This document shows positions 36,562 to 46,953 of a stretch of DNA of 64,000 nucleotides, piece after piece. Source of the stretch: Gnetum montanum (Eukaryota > Streptophyta > Gnetopsida > Gnetales > Gnetaceae); contig MNCI01004721.1 in the NCBI GenBank assembly GCA_015680685.1, positions 444,297 to 508,296 on the forward strand, given 5' to 3'. The position numbers and the translations under genes are program-made. The notes beneath the pieces are model-generated. The model was not told where the DNA came from. It worked only from the letters and a program-made list of their open reading frames with translations, and did not search any database. How positions within the stretch are numbered: the stretch's first letter is position 1; every line of letters begins with the position of its first letter.

Positions 36562-37518
36562 TGATGAGAGCGGTTACTCTAGCAGTTTATTCTAATTATT
36601 AGAGTAGTTACTCTAGTGGTTTATTCTAATTATTAGAGCAGTTACTCTAGCAGTTTATTCTAATTATTAGAGCAGTAACTCGAGCGATTTATTTTAATTA
36701 TTAGAGTGGTTACTCTAATTATTAAAGTAGTTGCTCCCAAGCCTATAAATATAGTGCCCAGGTGCACAACTGGGAGAAAGAAAGTCTTTTTAATAGTCAA
36801 GTAGTGAAACTCTTGTAGTCTGTTTGAAATTTAGAGTATTTTCCAAGTGCCCACAGCAGGAGATCTAAGTGTGGATGATTCTTTATTTGAGCATTATGTA
36901 CCTTAGCACACCTTGTGTACGGCAATAAAGACGAGCTCTTCGATTCATCCTTGCAGCACTTGAGATTTGTTTTCTTACACATTTCTTTTATTTTATTTTC
37001 TTATGCATTTATTTTATTTTATTTTATTTTATGCACTTTACATTTATGTTATTAGTGTAGTAATTCATTTTGATCAATTAAGAAAATCATTAAATTACAC
37101 AAGTACGATCACTTCGAGCATGCGTGTAACACTTGGTAACCCAGTAACGATTAGCGTTTGGTAATCCCAATAGTGTTACGCTAGTTCAAGATGTGTACAG
37201 CAAGTGAGAATGGATGCTTGTGTTAGGATTAGTTAGAACTTAGTTAATGAGTAGTTAAGATAAATTAGTCACCTAGTTATCTCTCTCTTTCCCTACTAGC
37301 GCAGGACATAAAAACATAAAAGCTATAAAAATCATATGCCTCAAGCTTACTTAACCATACAATCGTGACATATAGGTAAGCTTGGGAAGACAATCATCAA
37401 CCAACCTATCCTTGTTCCACAAGGGTGCATAAGCACTCAGTCCTTGGAATTCAACCGAATCATGCGTGAAACACTCATATTCATATGGTTGAGCATAGGG
37501 GTACCTCACCGCTTACTA
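36562..37518 (+). repeat. E4 3' LTR
   Basis: Starts TGATGAGAGCGG and ends CTTACTA, an eroded CTCATCA. TATA motif GCCTATAAATATAG at 36,741. Longer than the 5' LTR through extra 34-bp U3 units. Otherwise it matches the 5' LTR closely. Confidence 0.9.
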
Positions 37519-37726
37519 TGTACACATTATCATCATCCATCACCAAAAATTTTTTTTAAAATGTAGCAAGTATTTACCATGGTTTGCTATCCAAAATGTC
37601 AATTTTCTCAAAATTCAACCTTTGATGGTAAAAAGAGCCTAGAAAACAAGGTCTTGTCAATCACTTAATTTATCAAAGGTTGATCATAAAAAATTTTAAA
37701 ATTGCATTCTTTATTTTAATAATATA
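37519..37726. other. AT-rich spacer between E4 and E5
   Basis: About 210 bp with no gene. Its last five bases, ATAAT (37,727-37,731), are the target duplication of E5. Confidence 0.7.
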
Positions 37727-37731
37727 ATAAT
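37727..37731. repeat. E5 target-site duplication, left copy
   Basis: ATAAT directly before the E5 5' LTR. The same five bases follow the 3' LTR at 46,398-46,402. A perfect 5-bp duplication is what a gypsy integrase leaves. Confidence 0.88.
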
Positions 37732-38600
37732 TGATGAGTCACATTTTGTCCACTACGATATCGCATCCATGATATCGCGTCCATGATATCACGTCTGTGA
37801 TATCGCATGCCTAGCTACGATATCGCGTACATGATATCACAGCCTGTCTTCTCATCTATAAATAAGAGGTAGATAGTTCTGATAGGCATCAGTTCATTAG
37901 TCAGTTAGTTTTTGAGTTAAGTTTTGATTTTAGTTCTTGTTTTTCCTCTCAGCCCTTTTCCTCCTAGTGTATGCCCGCAGTGTGGTGAATGTAATTGTAC
38001 GACATCCTTTATTCGAGTGTGAGGTACTTGGACACGTACATGATTAGCAATAAAGATCAAGATTACTTCATCATTGCAGCATTCACTTAGATTAATTATT
38101 TATTTAATTGTTATTTACTTCTTTCCTAGTTAATCTCTTCTCACCCTTAAACTCCTGTTAATCACAGAATGAGTACGACTTGATTACGAGCATTTAAGTG
38201 TGACTACCTGGTAACCTAGTAGCATACCTAGGATCTGCGCTTGGTAATCCCAGTGGTAGTCATGCACAAAGTCCAAGATGTATACAAATAATCAAGGAAT
38301 GGATGCTCATCGCACTTAGGTTAGCTAGATTCTCTCTCACCCTTTCTCTCTTGGCTTAGTTAATATTATCTTCCATCGTCTTCAAGAGTAGCATTAGGTT
38401 AGAAATCACATCATACACCTCACTCAGGACTAAACCATACGTGACAAAGTTAATACTAGTCTAGGTGGGAAGACAACGAACTGCAACCTAAGGCTAACTG
38501 TCTAGATGCCACAACTAGTCCGTCTGTGGAGTTCTACCGGATCATGCATGTAACGCTCATATTCGTATGGTTGAGTATAGGGGTACCTCGTCACTCATCA
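37732..38600 (+). repeat. E5 5' LTR
   Basis: TGATGAGTCAC...CACTCATCA. U3 is an array of short units around GATATCGCGTCCAT (37,750-37,845). TATA motif TATAAATAAG near 37,857. AATAAA near 38,050. It has about 28 bp more of the U3 array than the 3' LTR. Confidence 0.92.
37755..37845 (+). repeat. GATATC-type U3 minisatellite, E5 5' LTR
   Basis: Six GATATC palindromes lie within about 90 bp, spaced roughly 14-16 bp with one wider gap. The 3' LTR (45,575-45,640) has fewer. The array lies just upstream of the TATA box, where enhancer or silencer sites would be expected. Confidence 0.85.
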
Positions 38601-38620
38601 TTGGCGCTATTGCAGGGGAC
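38601..38620 (+). promoter_or_regulatory. E5 primer binding site (tRNA-Asp-like)
   Basis: TTGGCGCTATTGCAGGGGA fits the tRNA-Asp complement TGGCGCCGTTGCCGGGGA with few differences. Confidence 0.82.
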
Positions 38621-38741
38621 GGTGCTAGTTATCTAGATTAGTTATATCATACAAGGTCATTGTATAGGAATTAACGATATATCTTTTAAGAACAAGTAAT
38701 TACAAAAAGTCACATATGAATTCACACACAGTTTCACAATC

Positions 38742-40720
38742 ATGCCTCTCCTACAAGACTATGATAATGCCACATCTAGTAAGGAAGTTCATTGGATAAC
38801 CAATGAATTATATGAAAATGAAGATTGGAGTATGCAACCTGAAGTAGGGGTTTCTTAGAAACATAAATGAAGACAACATCATTCCAACGCACGAAAGCAT
38901 AACCTACCCAATGACGATGAACCCCTACTGGTCACTAAAAGCTTAACGCAAATACATGAGGCTGTTTGAATCTCACGTAGGCATCATAAAGAGAGTCATC
39001 TACCCAGGCTCGATTTAAACAACTTTTTCAATTTTTTAGGAGGCTATGACTTAGATCCTCAACAACATTTACATGGAACAACATTGATAACGGTTGGCAA
39101 AAACTCAAGCTCTTTCCTATGACACTCGTTGGCCAAGCAAAAGTATGGTATAGATCGTTAAAACCAAATTCAATACGACGTTGGTCAACAATGGTAGAAC
39201 TTTTTAGTGAAAGATATCAAACCTACACAAGAGTGTCAGCCTTGAGGAAAAAAAATCCAAGATTGGAAACAAGCACAACATGAACCCTTGAACATGGCCT
39301 TAGAAAGATATTATGCACTATTAAACAACTGTCCAGGCCATGAGTTCTCCGAGGAAAGGTTAATGTACCATATCATTGATGGGATTCGTGATGCAACAAG
39401 AGAGACCCTTGGGATGTATGCCCAAGGTCAACTATATGAACTACGAACCCATCAATTACAAGAGCTTATTAAGCGGGTAGCAAAAGAAGAAGGAGAAATG
39501 GCTAGATGGGAGAGTGCTAAAAAACATCAACGGGACCAAAATCTCAAATTAAAAAAGGTCCATAATCATAAAAAGGAGAAATCAACCTACCACAAGGGAA
39601 AAGAACCATCTTTGCTGGTACAACCATCGTTAGAAGAAGTCGAGGCAAAGATCAATAAGATGTTGGAATGGACGTATAAAAAGTGTGGAGAATATATTGA
39701 TATCATTGGAGATAGAGTTTTGACAACCCAAGAAGTAGGAAAAAGTATCATTAGATAATCAGAAAGAAGGGATAAGGAAAATAAGAGCTCAACTGCCAAT
39801 CATACGTATGAATGCAACATCTACTTGTACGATCACCCCAAGGGCCAATGCCCAATCTTGTTACATTTATATGAGCATTGGGAAAGCACGTTACACCCAG
39901 AGTTCATACAAAGACATTGTGTTCAATCATAGTGGCAACAATCCCAGTCGTGGGGGAAGCCACCACTAAACTAGAGACACCCTTCATATCATCCGAATCC
40001 AAATGCTTATCTAGTCCAATACCCTGTTTCTCCAACTAGGCCAACATACTCTATCTCACCGCATTATCATTCTCCCTAATACTATCAACCCATGTCCTCA
40101 ACACAACCACCTCCTTGTGTACCATACACTTCTCCTAAATTTCAACGTCCTCATCCTTTCCCTCCATCTACATCACCACCTATTGTTCCTAAAGTATCTG
40201 CACCATAGAAACAACCTCCGAATGTTACTTGTGCTACTAGTGCCAACATCAATGAGAGACCTCAACAACATCGAAGGCATCCATTCTTTAGAAATGATCA
40301 TAGGAAGGGACAACACAATCCCAAGGTCACTGCATCCTCCAACTTAGCACAAGTCTAACACTGTGGTGCACCCTTATCTTCAAACCCAACGCCTCATGTT
40401 ACTTCATCAAGGCCACCAATCAACACTCCAACAACCATATGGCCCAATGAACATAGGCATGGAGGGCAATGTCCCAATCCTTGCACACCATTTAACAGTC
40501 TCAATTATCATAGTGGGTCAACTCATTATCTGGGAACCACATCTCATAAATTTCCCCACTACACTTACTACAATCAAGTGTGTGAACCCCAATGTAGTAG
40601 GAATGACCAAGTTTCAATGTTTACAACATGCAAGGATCCTCACCTTTCATTTATTAATCCTCACCATGCTCAACCATTTAGTTATGGGGGATATCCCCCA
40701 TTTTAATAACAAGTGGGATT
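38742..40720 (+). pseudogene. E5 gag (partly open)
   Basis: ATG at 38,742 (MPLLQDYDNATSSKEVHW). After several stops and frameshifts near 39,060-39,250, an open stretch of 156 codons runs 39,288-39,758 with MALERYYALLNNCPGHEFS, ETLGMYAQGQLYELRTHQL and a Glu/Lys-rich helix. A zinc-like YDHPKGQCPI segment follows near 39,830, then a long proline/Gln/Tyr-rich tail with QQSQSWGKPP. The tail ends near 40,690 at the TTAGTTATGGGGGA block. It is collinear with E3 gag and serves as the guide that reveals the inverted block there. Confidence 0.82.
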
Positions 40721-42069
40721 AATAAATATTTTCTATTTTCTTTAATTTTACAACTTTTTGTTTTGCAGTTTTTCATTTTTCAATTTCTTGTTTTATCTTT
40801 TTGTCTCTTTACGTTTTTTATAAGTAATCTCGTCTACGAATAAAACACTCATGTGGCTCATTGGTTGAGGTGTGTTCTATGTTATCAAGTCTCGAGTGAT
40901 CAATTATTTGGATAGTGAGCCCACTACACCCATTCATCCATTCTACAAATAAGAGGTTCTGCTTGAGGGTACAGTGATATTCTTGACATTTCTTGAAACT
41001 TAAAATTAATTTTGTGTTCATTGTATCCAAAATGAAGAAGGATGGACCAAGAGGGAATGATTAGGGTGTGACATCAAGGGGACTTGTGGATTCTCTTTGG
41101 TGACATCTATGGGAGTTATCATGCAGCGTGGTTGTACTAAGATCCTTGTAGATCTAATGAAAAATGGGAGTAAGAGCAATCAAAAGGGCACTCAAAAATC
41201 CAATGTTGTTCTAGGGGGTCCCAATGGAAAGACATGCATCCATGCCTAAAGGTTGGTGGCTTCTCTGGATTCAGCAGTCAAAAAATGAGAGAGAGAGAAA
41301 AAGAAAAGTGCTACAAAACAAAAATCACTCCTCCCTTGAATAAAATGCCAAGTGATCATACGCCTTGTTGTTCTGGTACTCTCATAGTTGTTCATCATGG
41401 GATGAAACAATGTGGTGTCACTGATCAGAGGAATGGACTTGGTCCTGATCTTGGAACGACGGGTTAATGACACCTTAATCATGCTTTACACGTAGGATTC
41501 ACTGTGCCCTGGGTCAGGCACCTCATGTCCCAATCTCTACTATCCCTTCTATAGTTTTTCTCATCTCACTATTCATGTAATTGTAGCTCGTGTCTCCTGT
41601 AGCATAGAAATCTTACCTCATTCTAGTGATATTTACATGTGTGTGTTTTGTGGAATTAGTGTGGATTACATTTAACCCTTCAAGTGCCCACGGACACTTT
41701 TAAGTGTGGTTATGCAAGGATATTAAAGGTTGGAACCTGCTTTGGGGAGGACCCACTTGCGTAATTTTTTAATTTCCACTCATGACCCATCTTCCACATA
41801 CCATTTATTACCCTTAGCATATTGCCAACGATTTTCTTTCCCTTATTACTATCCCTCTGATTCAACATTCCTATGAACCATCACATAGCCTTTTTCTCTA
41901 CCATCCAAGGTCCTTATTGATAAAATCCACCCACATATAATTATTCATGTCTTCGAATGAATTAAATTACCCTAGAACCCTTAAATACTTGCCACATGTC
42001 CTTCATTTCCATTATTAGTTTCTAAAAATATCTTAAAAATTCGGTATCTTTCATAGGCCCCAATATTAC

Positions 42070-42112
42070 TTAGGTCGCGATATCGCATCCCGTCCACCTA
42101 TAAATAGGTGAC
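42070..42112 (+). promoter_or_regulatory. E5 internal promoter-like module upstream of ORF2
   Basis: GTCGCGATATCGCATCC, then CCTATAAATAGG at 42,100-42,111. CGATATCGCATCC occurs exactly in U3 of the E5 5' LTR at 37,758-37,770. The E3 module lies in the same place relative to a shared GGCCCC landmark but carries E3's own U3 repeat instead. The TATA box is about 500 bp before the ORF2 ATG. Activity is inferred. Confidence 0.55.
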
Positions 42113-42585
42113 CCCAACACAACACTTAGTGTCATTTTTCACCATTCACGCGAGGGAGTTTTTTGAATTTTTCTCTATGACTTGCGATTATGTGACCCTT
42201 GCTTTTCTACCTATATCTCGCTTGCCGATACTCTGATTTTTATTCTGTTTAAACCTACTTGAACCTGAAGTGTTCAACTTAGTCGTGGGGGAGGGGCATA
42301 TACTGAATTGCACATAAATTTTTTTGAATTCATCATCGTCCAAAGGACATTTTTAAGGATAATTAATTGCAAAATCAAGAAAAAAAATGTGTCAAAAATA
42401 ATTTCATTCCCTTAAGCTACACCAGGAAACTAAATTGGAAACCACCTAAGTAAAATGGACTCAACATTATAACCTTTCGAGGACATGTTCTTCTAATAAT
42501 AAACATCACACGAGGATAAAATATATTAATTAAGGCAAGCAGTAAGGTATAAATTAACTTTGGAAACAACCTTACTAATGCTTGG

Positions 42586-42600
42586 TCTCGTGTGATTGCA
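42586..42600 (+). promoter_or_regulatory. possible splice acceptor before ORF2 ATG
   Basis: CTCGTGTGATTGCAG ends exactly at the ATG of ORF2. E3 has GAACTAGTTGCAG at the same place although the surrounding bases differ. A spliced subgenomic RNA is the inferred role. Confidence 0.45.
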
Positions 42601-45410
42601 GATGGCCCCGAAACGTGGACAACAAGGAAGTCCTGCTCAAGGTGGGAGCAAACGATTGAGGAGAGGAAGAAGACAAGATCCTGTCGAACAACATGTAGAA
42701 CAAGAGGCATAATCATTTAGTATTCATCAAGAAGACCTTGTTTCTGTACAATCTAGGCAGGCAGAAGGAGGAGCTACTACAACGCCTAAATAGGGACAAC
42801 ATCTCACGTTGCCCCAAGATTGTGTTCAGGCTATCCATGAAAAGACCACATTCGCTGCAGTGATTGTGGAATTAGACTTTGAATCTTTTACAGAATTTTC
42901 TCCTGAGGTTGTTAGAGACCACCTCACAGGGTCCCCGTTATGGCCTGTTCTCTCTAAAAGCGGTGCCTAGTACTTAGGGGAAATGTACCAATTTTGGCAC
43001 AACAAAGAAGAAGGCACCATAGTTAACATTTGTGGTGTGACAGTTGATTTCTCTATGTAGGCCATTTCGAAAGTATTAAACCTTCCGAATACAGGGCCAA
43101 AATTTTCTCAGTTATCCACCCGTTCAAACCCTGATGTGCGACAAGTGTGGTTGGAAAGGGCATATGGTAAGGAAGATAAGACATTTGGGGAGTTGACGAC
43201 GGAAAAAAGGATTTACTTCAAAATTGGAACTTATCACCTCTTCCTCACAAAGGGCCTAAAAAGAATCTCAACATATGCGGCAAGGGGATGTGCAGTGTTG
43301 ATGGGAAAGGTTGATGCTAACCTGCCTCATCTATACTATACGGGGATCTTGAGGTGGTTTGAGGAACAAAAGATAGGGAAGATGGCGTTGCCCTCCCTTG
43401 CCTTATCAGGAAGCTATGCTGATGTCTTGGGATTAGAGGATACACTAATGATGTCCTCCAAAAAGCTGAGAATGCTTCATATGCTGAATTGTTAAAACCA
43501 CCAGCTATAAGGAAAATCACTAGTGAGACGTTGGGACCAGAACAAGAAGAAGAACAAATGGCTAAACCAACTGCAACTCAACTTGCAAGACCCAGCCAAT
43601 TTCCAAGTACAAGACCCAACCAACAACAGGAAGTAGGGACTAGCACAAGCCAAGATCAACCACTGCCATCGAAAGACTACAGACTGTTGATGAGCCATCT
43701 TAGGGCCATTGCTGAGATGATCAGTTGGGGAATTTGTGATGATGCAAATCTCTTCCATGTCATCGACGATGCCATAAAGCCCACAATTTATTTGGATTGT
43801 ACAAGGGGAGAAGTGTCCATCCACACAGGAAGAGGGGAAAGTACTTGGTCACAACAAATCTCAGGAAACGCTACATCTTTCCAAGTGTAATTAGAAACTG
43901 GTGAAGGGGCCACAGTGGTGGTCATGCAACACCAGGATGCAGCAAGAGCCACAAAAGTGGTCGCATACCACATCAAAGAATCATTCAATGTACCTATTGT
44001 ACCACTAGCAAATCTCACAGGAGCACGAGATGCTCAAACCTTGGCCAGAACCTCAATGGCTCCTGTGGAACATGAGGATGCACTTGATCGATTGCTACAA
44101 ACAGGACAAGTAATGACAACCCTGTTTTACATCCCTCAAGATGTTACATCAATTCAATCAGACCTCATTTCCACTAAGGGGAAGTTGGTCTTGACAGAGG
44201 TGAGGACCAAGCATGCTAAATCAAAGTTGCAAAAATTGCAAGAAAAGCTTGTGGCCCTACAAGCAACACAACTGGATCCTTTGCAATTTGTTCCTACAGA
44301 CCAGCTGGACAAATTCAAGACTGAGCAACTAACCAAGCTAGTAACAGAGAATAAAAAGGTGGCAGATGAAAAAGAGAAGGTTGTTTGGGATGCCTCCACA
44401 ACACAGGCACAAAATCATGTGCATATCAAGGCACTCAAAGCCTTACAAGAAGAGAACAAATAGCTTGTTGCTGACAACCTTCGGTTGACCTTTGTAGAGA
44501 AGCAAAAGAATTTTCTCGAGGAACACTTTCATCAGTTGTGGAAACAATTCATCCAGGTCAACCAAGACATGAGCCACTTAGCCAGAGAGAATCGAACCCT
44601 CTTAATGGAGGAGGTACACGCTATCTGTCAAAAGATAGCTATCGAAATAAGTGCGTGGCAAAATGAGGCTAAACGGCATGAAAAACTAAAGGAGCACTTC
44701 CGAGACCAGGTGGGGATGTACAAAAAGATCCTTGAGAAGGAGATCCATATGGCCAAGTCCCACATCAATGCTATCAATACTCAACACATTGACTAACGGG
44801 CCATATTGGACACATATGCCTTAGCCCACCAAGCGGAAGTTAAGAATCGGGACCTGCAAATTCAAGATCTAACAAAATACATGGAGTTGGCAAACCTTCG
44901 GTATGCCAACCTTGCCATATTAATAGCAGGGTGCCCAAGGACAGAGCTCAAGCAACAGGTAGCTACCACCTACATCAAATATGAAATAGAATTTGCAGAA
45001 TGCAAAAAGATATTGCAAAAATTGGAGATTGCAAATTCTGAACTTGAGGTGGTGAAGGCAAGCTACCAAGGCCAAAAAGGTGTCGCAACAGATCTAGCTT
45101 GATGGCTTGCAGATTTTCAAGAATACAATAATAAAGCCAAAGCCTACGAGGAGGAATGATGGGTATTTGCGGCCTAGTATGTTAAGGCAAATCAAATGTT
45201 TCTGCAATTACCCTGCCCATGGAAAGTGTCGACTCTGTTAAACATTGGAACATTAGCATGGACGGCACAAGATCCCTAGACCGAAGAGGAGAAACTCCAG
45301 GCCATACTGCAATGCCATCAAGCCTCAAGGCCTGGAGCACAAGGCAAGGGAAAAGCACCTATGGAGGAGCCACTGCCACCAGGAACTACTTGAGTTCTAC
45401 CAATTTTGTA
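42601..45410 (+). pseudogene. E5 ORF2: basic start, globular head, long coiled coil
   Basis: ATG at 42,601 opens a basic segment (MAPKRGQQGSPAQGGSKRLRR). The head includes FSPEVVRDHLTGSPLWPVL near 42,900, YLGEMYQFWHNKEEGTI and ISKVLNLPNTGPKFSQL. An open frame at 43,136-43,495 follows (RIYFKIGTYHLFLTKGLKR). A proline/Gln-rich linker lies at 43,540-43,680. The conserved middle is AYHIKESFNVPIVPLANLTG near 43,970. A coiled coil of some 400 residues fills 44,150-45,100, and it ends PMEEPLPPGTT. About seven stops and two frameshifts break roughly 930 codons. It is related throughout to E3 ORF2 and not to any pol or gag domain I know. The head resembles a plant transposon protein domain of Athila-type elements (weak, from memory). 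Confidence 0.78.
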
Positions 45411-45540
45411 GTTGTAGCACATTCTTTGTGTTGTGTCTCAATTTTTTTAACTCCACACTATGGCATAAACCCATTTTCACCATCCAATAATCCCATACCT
45501 ATCCACTGTGTAATCATTGTAACTCGAGGACGAGTTTTCA

Positions 45541-45556
45541 TTCAGTCGTGGGGGTA
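45541..45556 (+). promoter_or_regulatory. E5 polypurine tract
   Basis: TTCAGTCGTGGGGGTA directly before the 3' LTR. Confidence 0.85.
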
Positions 45557-46397
45557 TGATGAGTCGCATTCTGTCCACCGCGATATTGCGTACGTGATAT
45601 CGCATGCCTAGCTACGATATCACATACACGATATCAAAGCCTGTCTCCTCATATATAAATAAGAGGTAGATAGTTCCAATAGGCATCAGTTCACTAGTCA
45701 GTTAGTTTTTGAGTTAAGTTTTGATTTTAGTTCTTATTTTTCCTCTCAACCCTTTTCCTCCCAGTGTATGCCCGTAGTGTGGTGAATGTAATTGTACGGC
45801 GTCCTTTATTCAAGTCTGATGTACTTGGACACGTACATGACTAGCAATAAAGATCAAGATTACTTCATCATTGTAGCATTCACTTAGATTAATTATTTAT
45901 TTAATTATTATTTACTGCTTTCCTAGTTAATCTCTTCTCACCCTTAAACTCCTTTTAATCGCTGAATGAGTACGACTTGATTACGAGCATTTAAGTGTGA
46001 CTACTTGGTAACCTAGTAGCGTACCTAGGATCTGCGCTTGGTAATCCTAGTGGTAGTCGTGCACAAAGTCCAAGATGTGTACGGATAATCAAGGAATCGA
46101 CACTCATCGCACTTAGGCTAGCTAGATTCTCTCTCACCCTTTCTCTCTTAGCTTAATTAATATTATCTTCCATCTTCTTCAGGAGTAGCATTAGGTTAGA
46201 AACCACATCATACACCTCACTCTATACTAAACCATAAATGACAAAGTTAATACTAGTCCAGGTGGGGAGACAGCGAACTACGACCTAAGGCTAACTGTCT
46301 AGATGACACAACTAGTCCGTCTACGGAGTTCGACCGGATCGCGCATGTAACGCTCGTATTCATATGGTTGAGTGTAAGGGTACCTCGCCATTCATCA
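45557..46397 (+). repeat. E5 3' LTR
   Basis: Starts TGATGAGTCGC, ends TTCATCA. TATA motif TATATAAATAAG near 45,650. Closely matches 37,732-38,600 apart from a shorter GATATC array. Confidence 0.92.
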
Positions 46398-46402
46398 ATA
46401 AT
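46398..46402. repeat. E5 target-site duplication, right copy
   Basis: ATAAT, identical to 37,727-37,731. Confidence 0.88.
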
Positions 46403-46429
46403 CTATGGCAAAGTAGGTAGATTTCAAGG

Positions 46430-46952
46430 TTATAAGTCTTTTTACCAAGATCTAAATACACTACCTATAATTATCTATGATCTACATTACATTGTATAAA
46501 CAAAGTATTCTCTAAATTTCCCTCAACAATGGCTAAGATAATTACTTTCTCTTAATAGTAACTTACTTCACATTGATTCATGAAACCAAAGTAAATAAGG
46601 TCAAGAATTTAAAAGTAGTTTATCGATGAAGAACAATGTTAAAATGTTGTTAAAGAATGGAATAAGTTTGGATAGTTGAATGTAAGAAGATGAAGAGGTA
46701 TGAAAGGCATAGCGAGAGCTAGAAAATTTGTAGACAATCTATATTCTTCAATTACAAAAGCATTACATCATGATATTGGCTTTGTATTTATAAAAAGTGA
46801 TAGGGGCCATACTTGGGGTAATGCAAAGTCATTCCCCAATGTTAAAAATGAATAAATGATGAAAAATATTGATGAATTGGTCCTAAGTTCAAGTACATCT
46901 ACTTGCCAATTCATAAAATAAAAAATAATTTATTTTTATATTTTTCTCCCCA
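46430..46952 (-). repeat. possible Copia 3' LTR remnant
   Basis: On the minus strand a purine tract (TGGGGAGAAAAA, 46,942-46,954) follows the Copia RNase H region, with AT-rich sequence and a TATA-like TTTATAAATACAAAGCC near 46,780-46,800 beyond. That is the layout of a Copia 3' end and LTR. No second LTR copy was seen, so the call is tentative. Confidence 0.4.
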
Positions 46953-46953
46953 N

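Larger units (their letters stand above)
29939..37518 (+). mobile_element. E4: gypsy element with a pol-core deletion
   Basis: LTRs at 29,939-30,838 and 36,562-37,518 enclose PBS, the best-kept gag in the window, then an abrupt join into the end of RNase H and a nearly continuous integrase, followed by a 1.9-kb tail. Protease, RT and most of RNase H are gone. Compared with E1, about 2.5 kb is missing between positions equivalent to 4,225 and 6,768. The flanks (AGTAT and TGTAC) do not form a clear target duplication. Confidence 0.88.
40721..42600 (+). other. E5 non-coding stretch between gag and ORF2
   Basis: No conserved ORF. Landmarks: GACATGCATCCATGCC near 41,230, AAATGCCAAGTGATCATACG near 41,342, GCTTTGGGGAGGACCCACTT near 41,731, the promoter-like module at 42,070-42,110, and a second purine tract TTAGTCGTGGGGGAGGGG at 42,277. 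Most landmarks recur in E3 in the same order. Confidence 0.65.
37732..46397 (+). mobile_element. E5: pol-less gypsy-like element with gag and ORF2
   Basis: LTRs of 869 and 841 bp, mostly alike, with perfect ATAAT duplications. Interior: PBS, gag, proline-rich tail, about 1.9 kb of non-coding DNA with an internal promoter-like module, ORF2, purine tract. No pol domain is visible anywhere. Same plan as E3, so this is a non-autonomous lineage rather than a chance deletion. It presumably depended on enzymes from relatives such as E1, E2 and E4, which have equivalent LTR ends, PBS and purine tract (inference). It appears to be the youngest element here. Confidence 0.88.

Noticed and set aside
29934-37523. 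Target-site duplication for E4
   Set aside because: Flanks AGTAT and TGTAC match at only three of five positions, too weak to claim.
42417-42716. Minus-strand ORF of 99 codons over the ORF2 start
   Set aside because: Antisense shadow of ORF2 and its leader, with no counterpart in E3.
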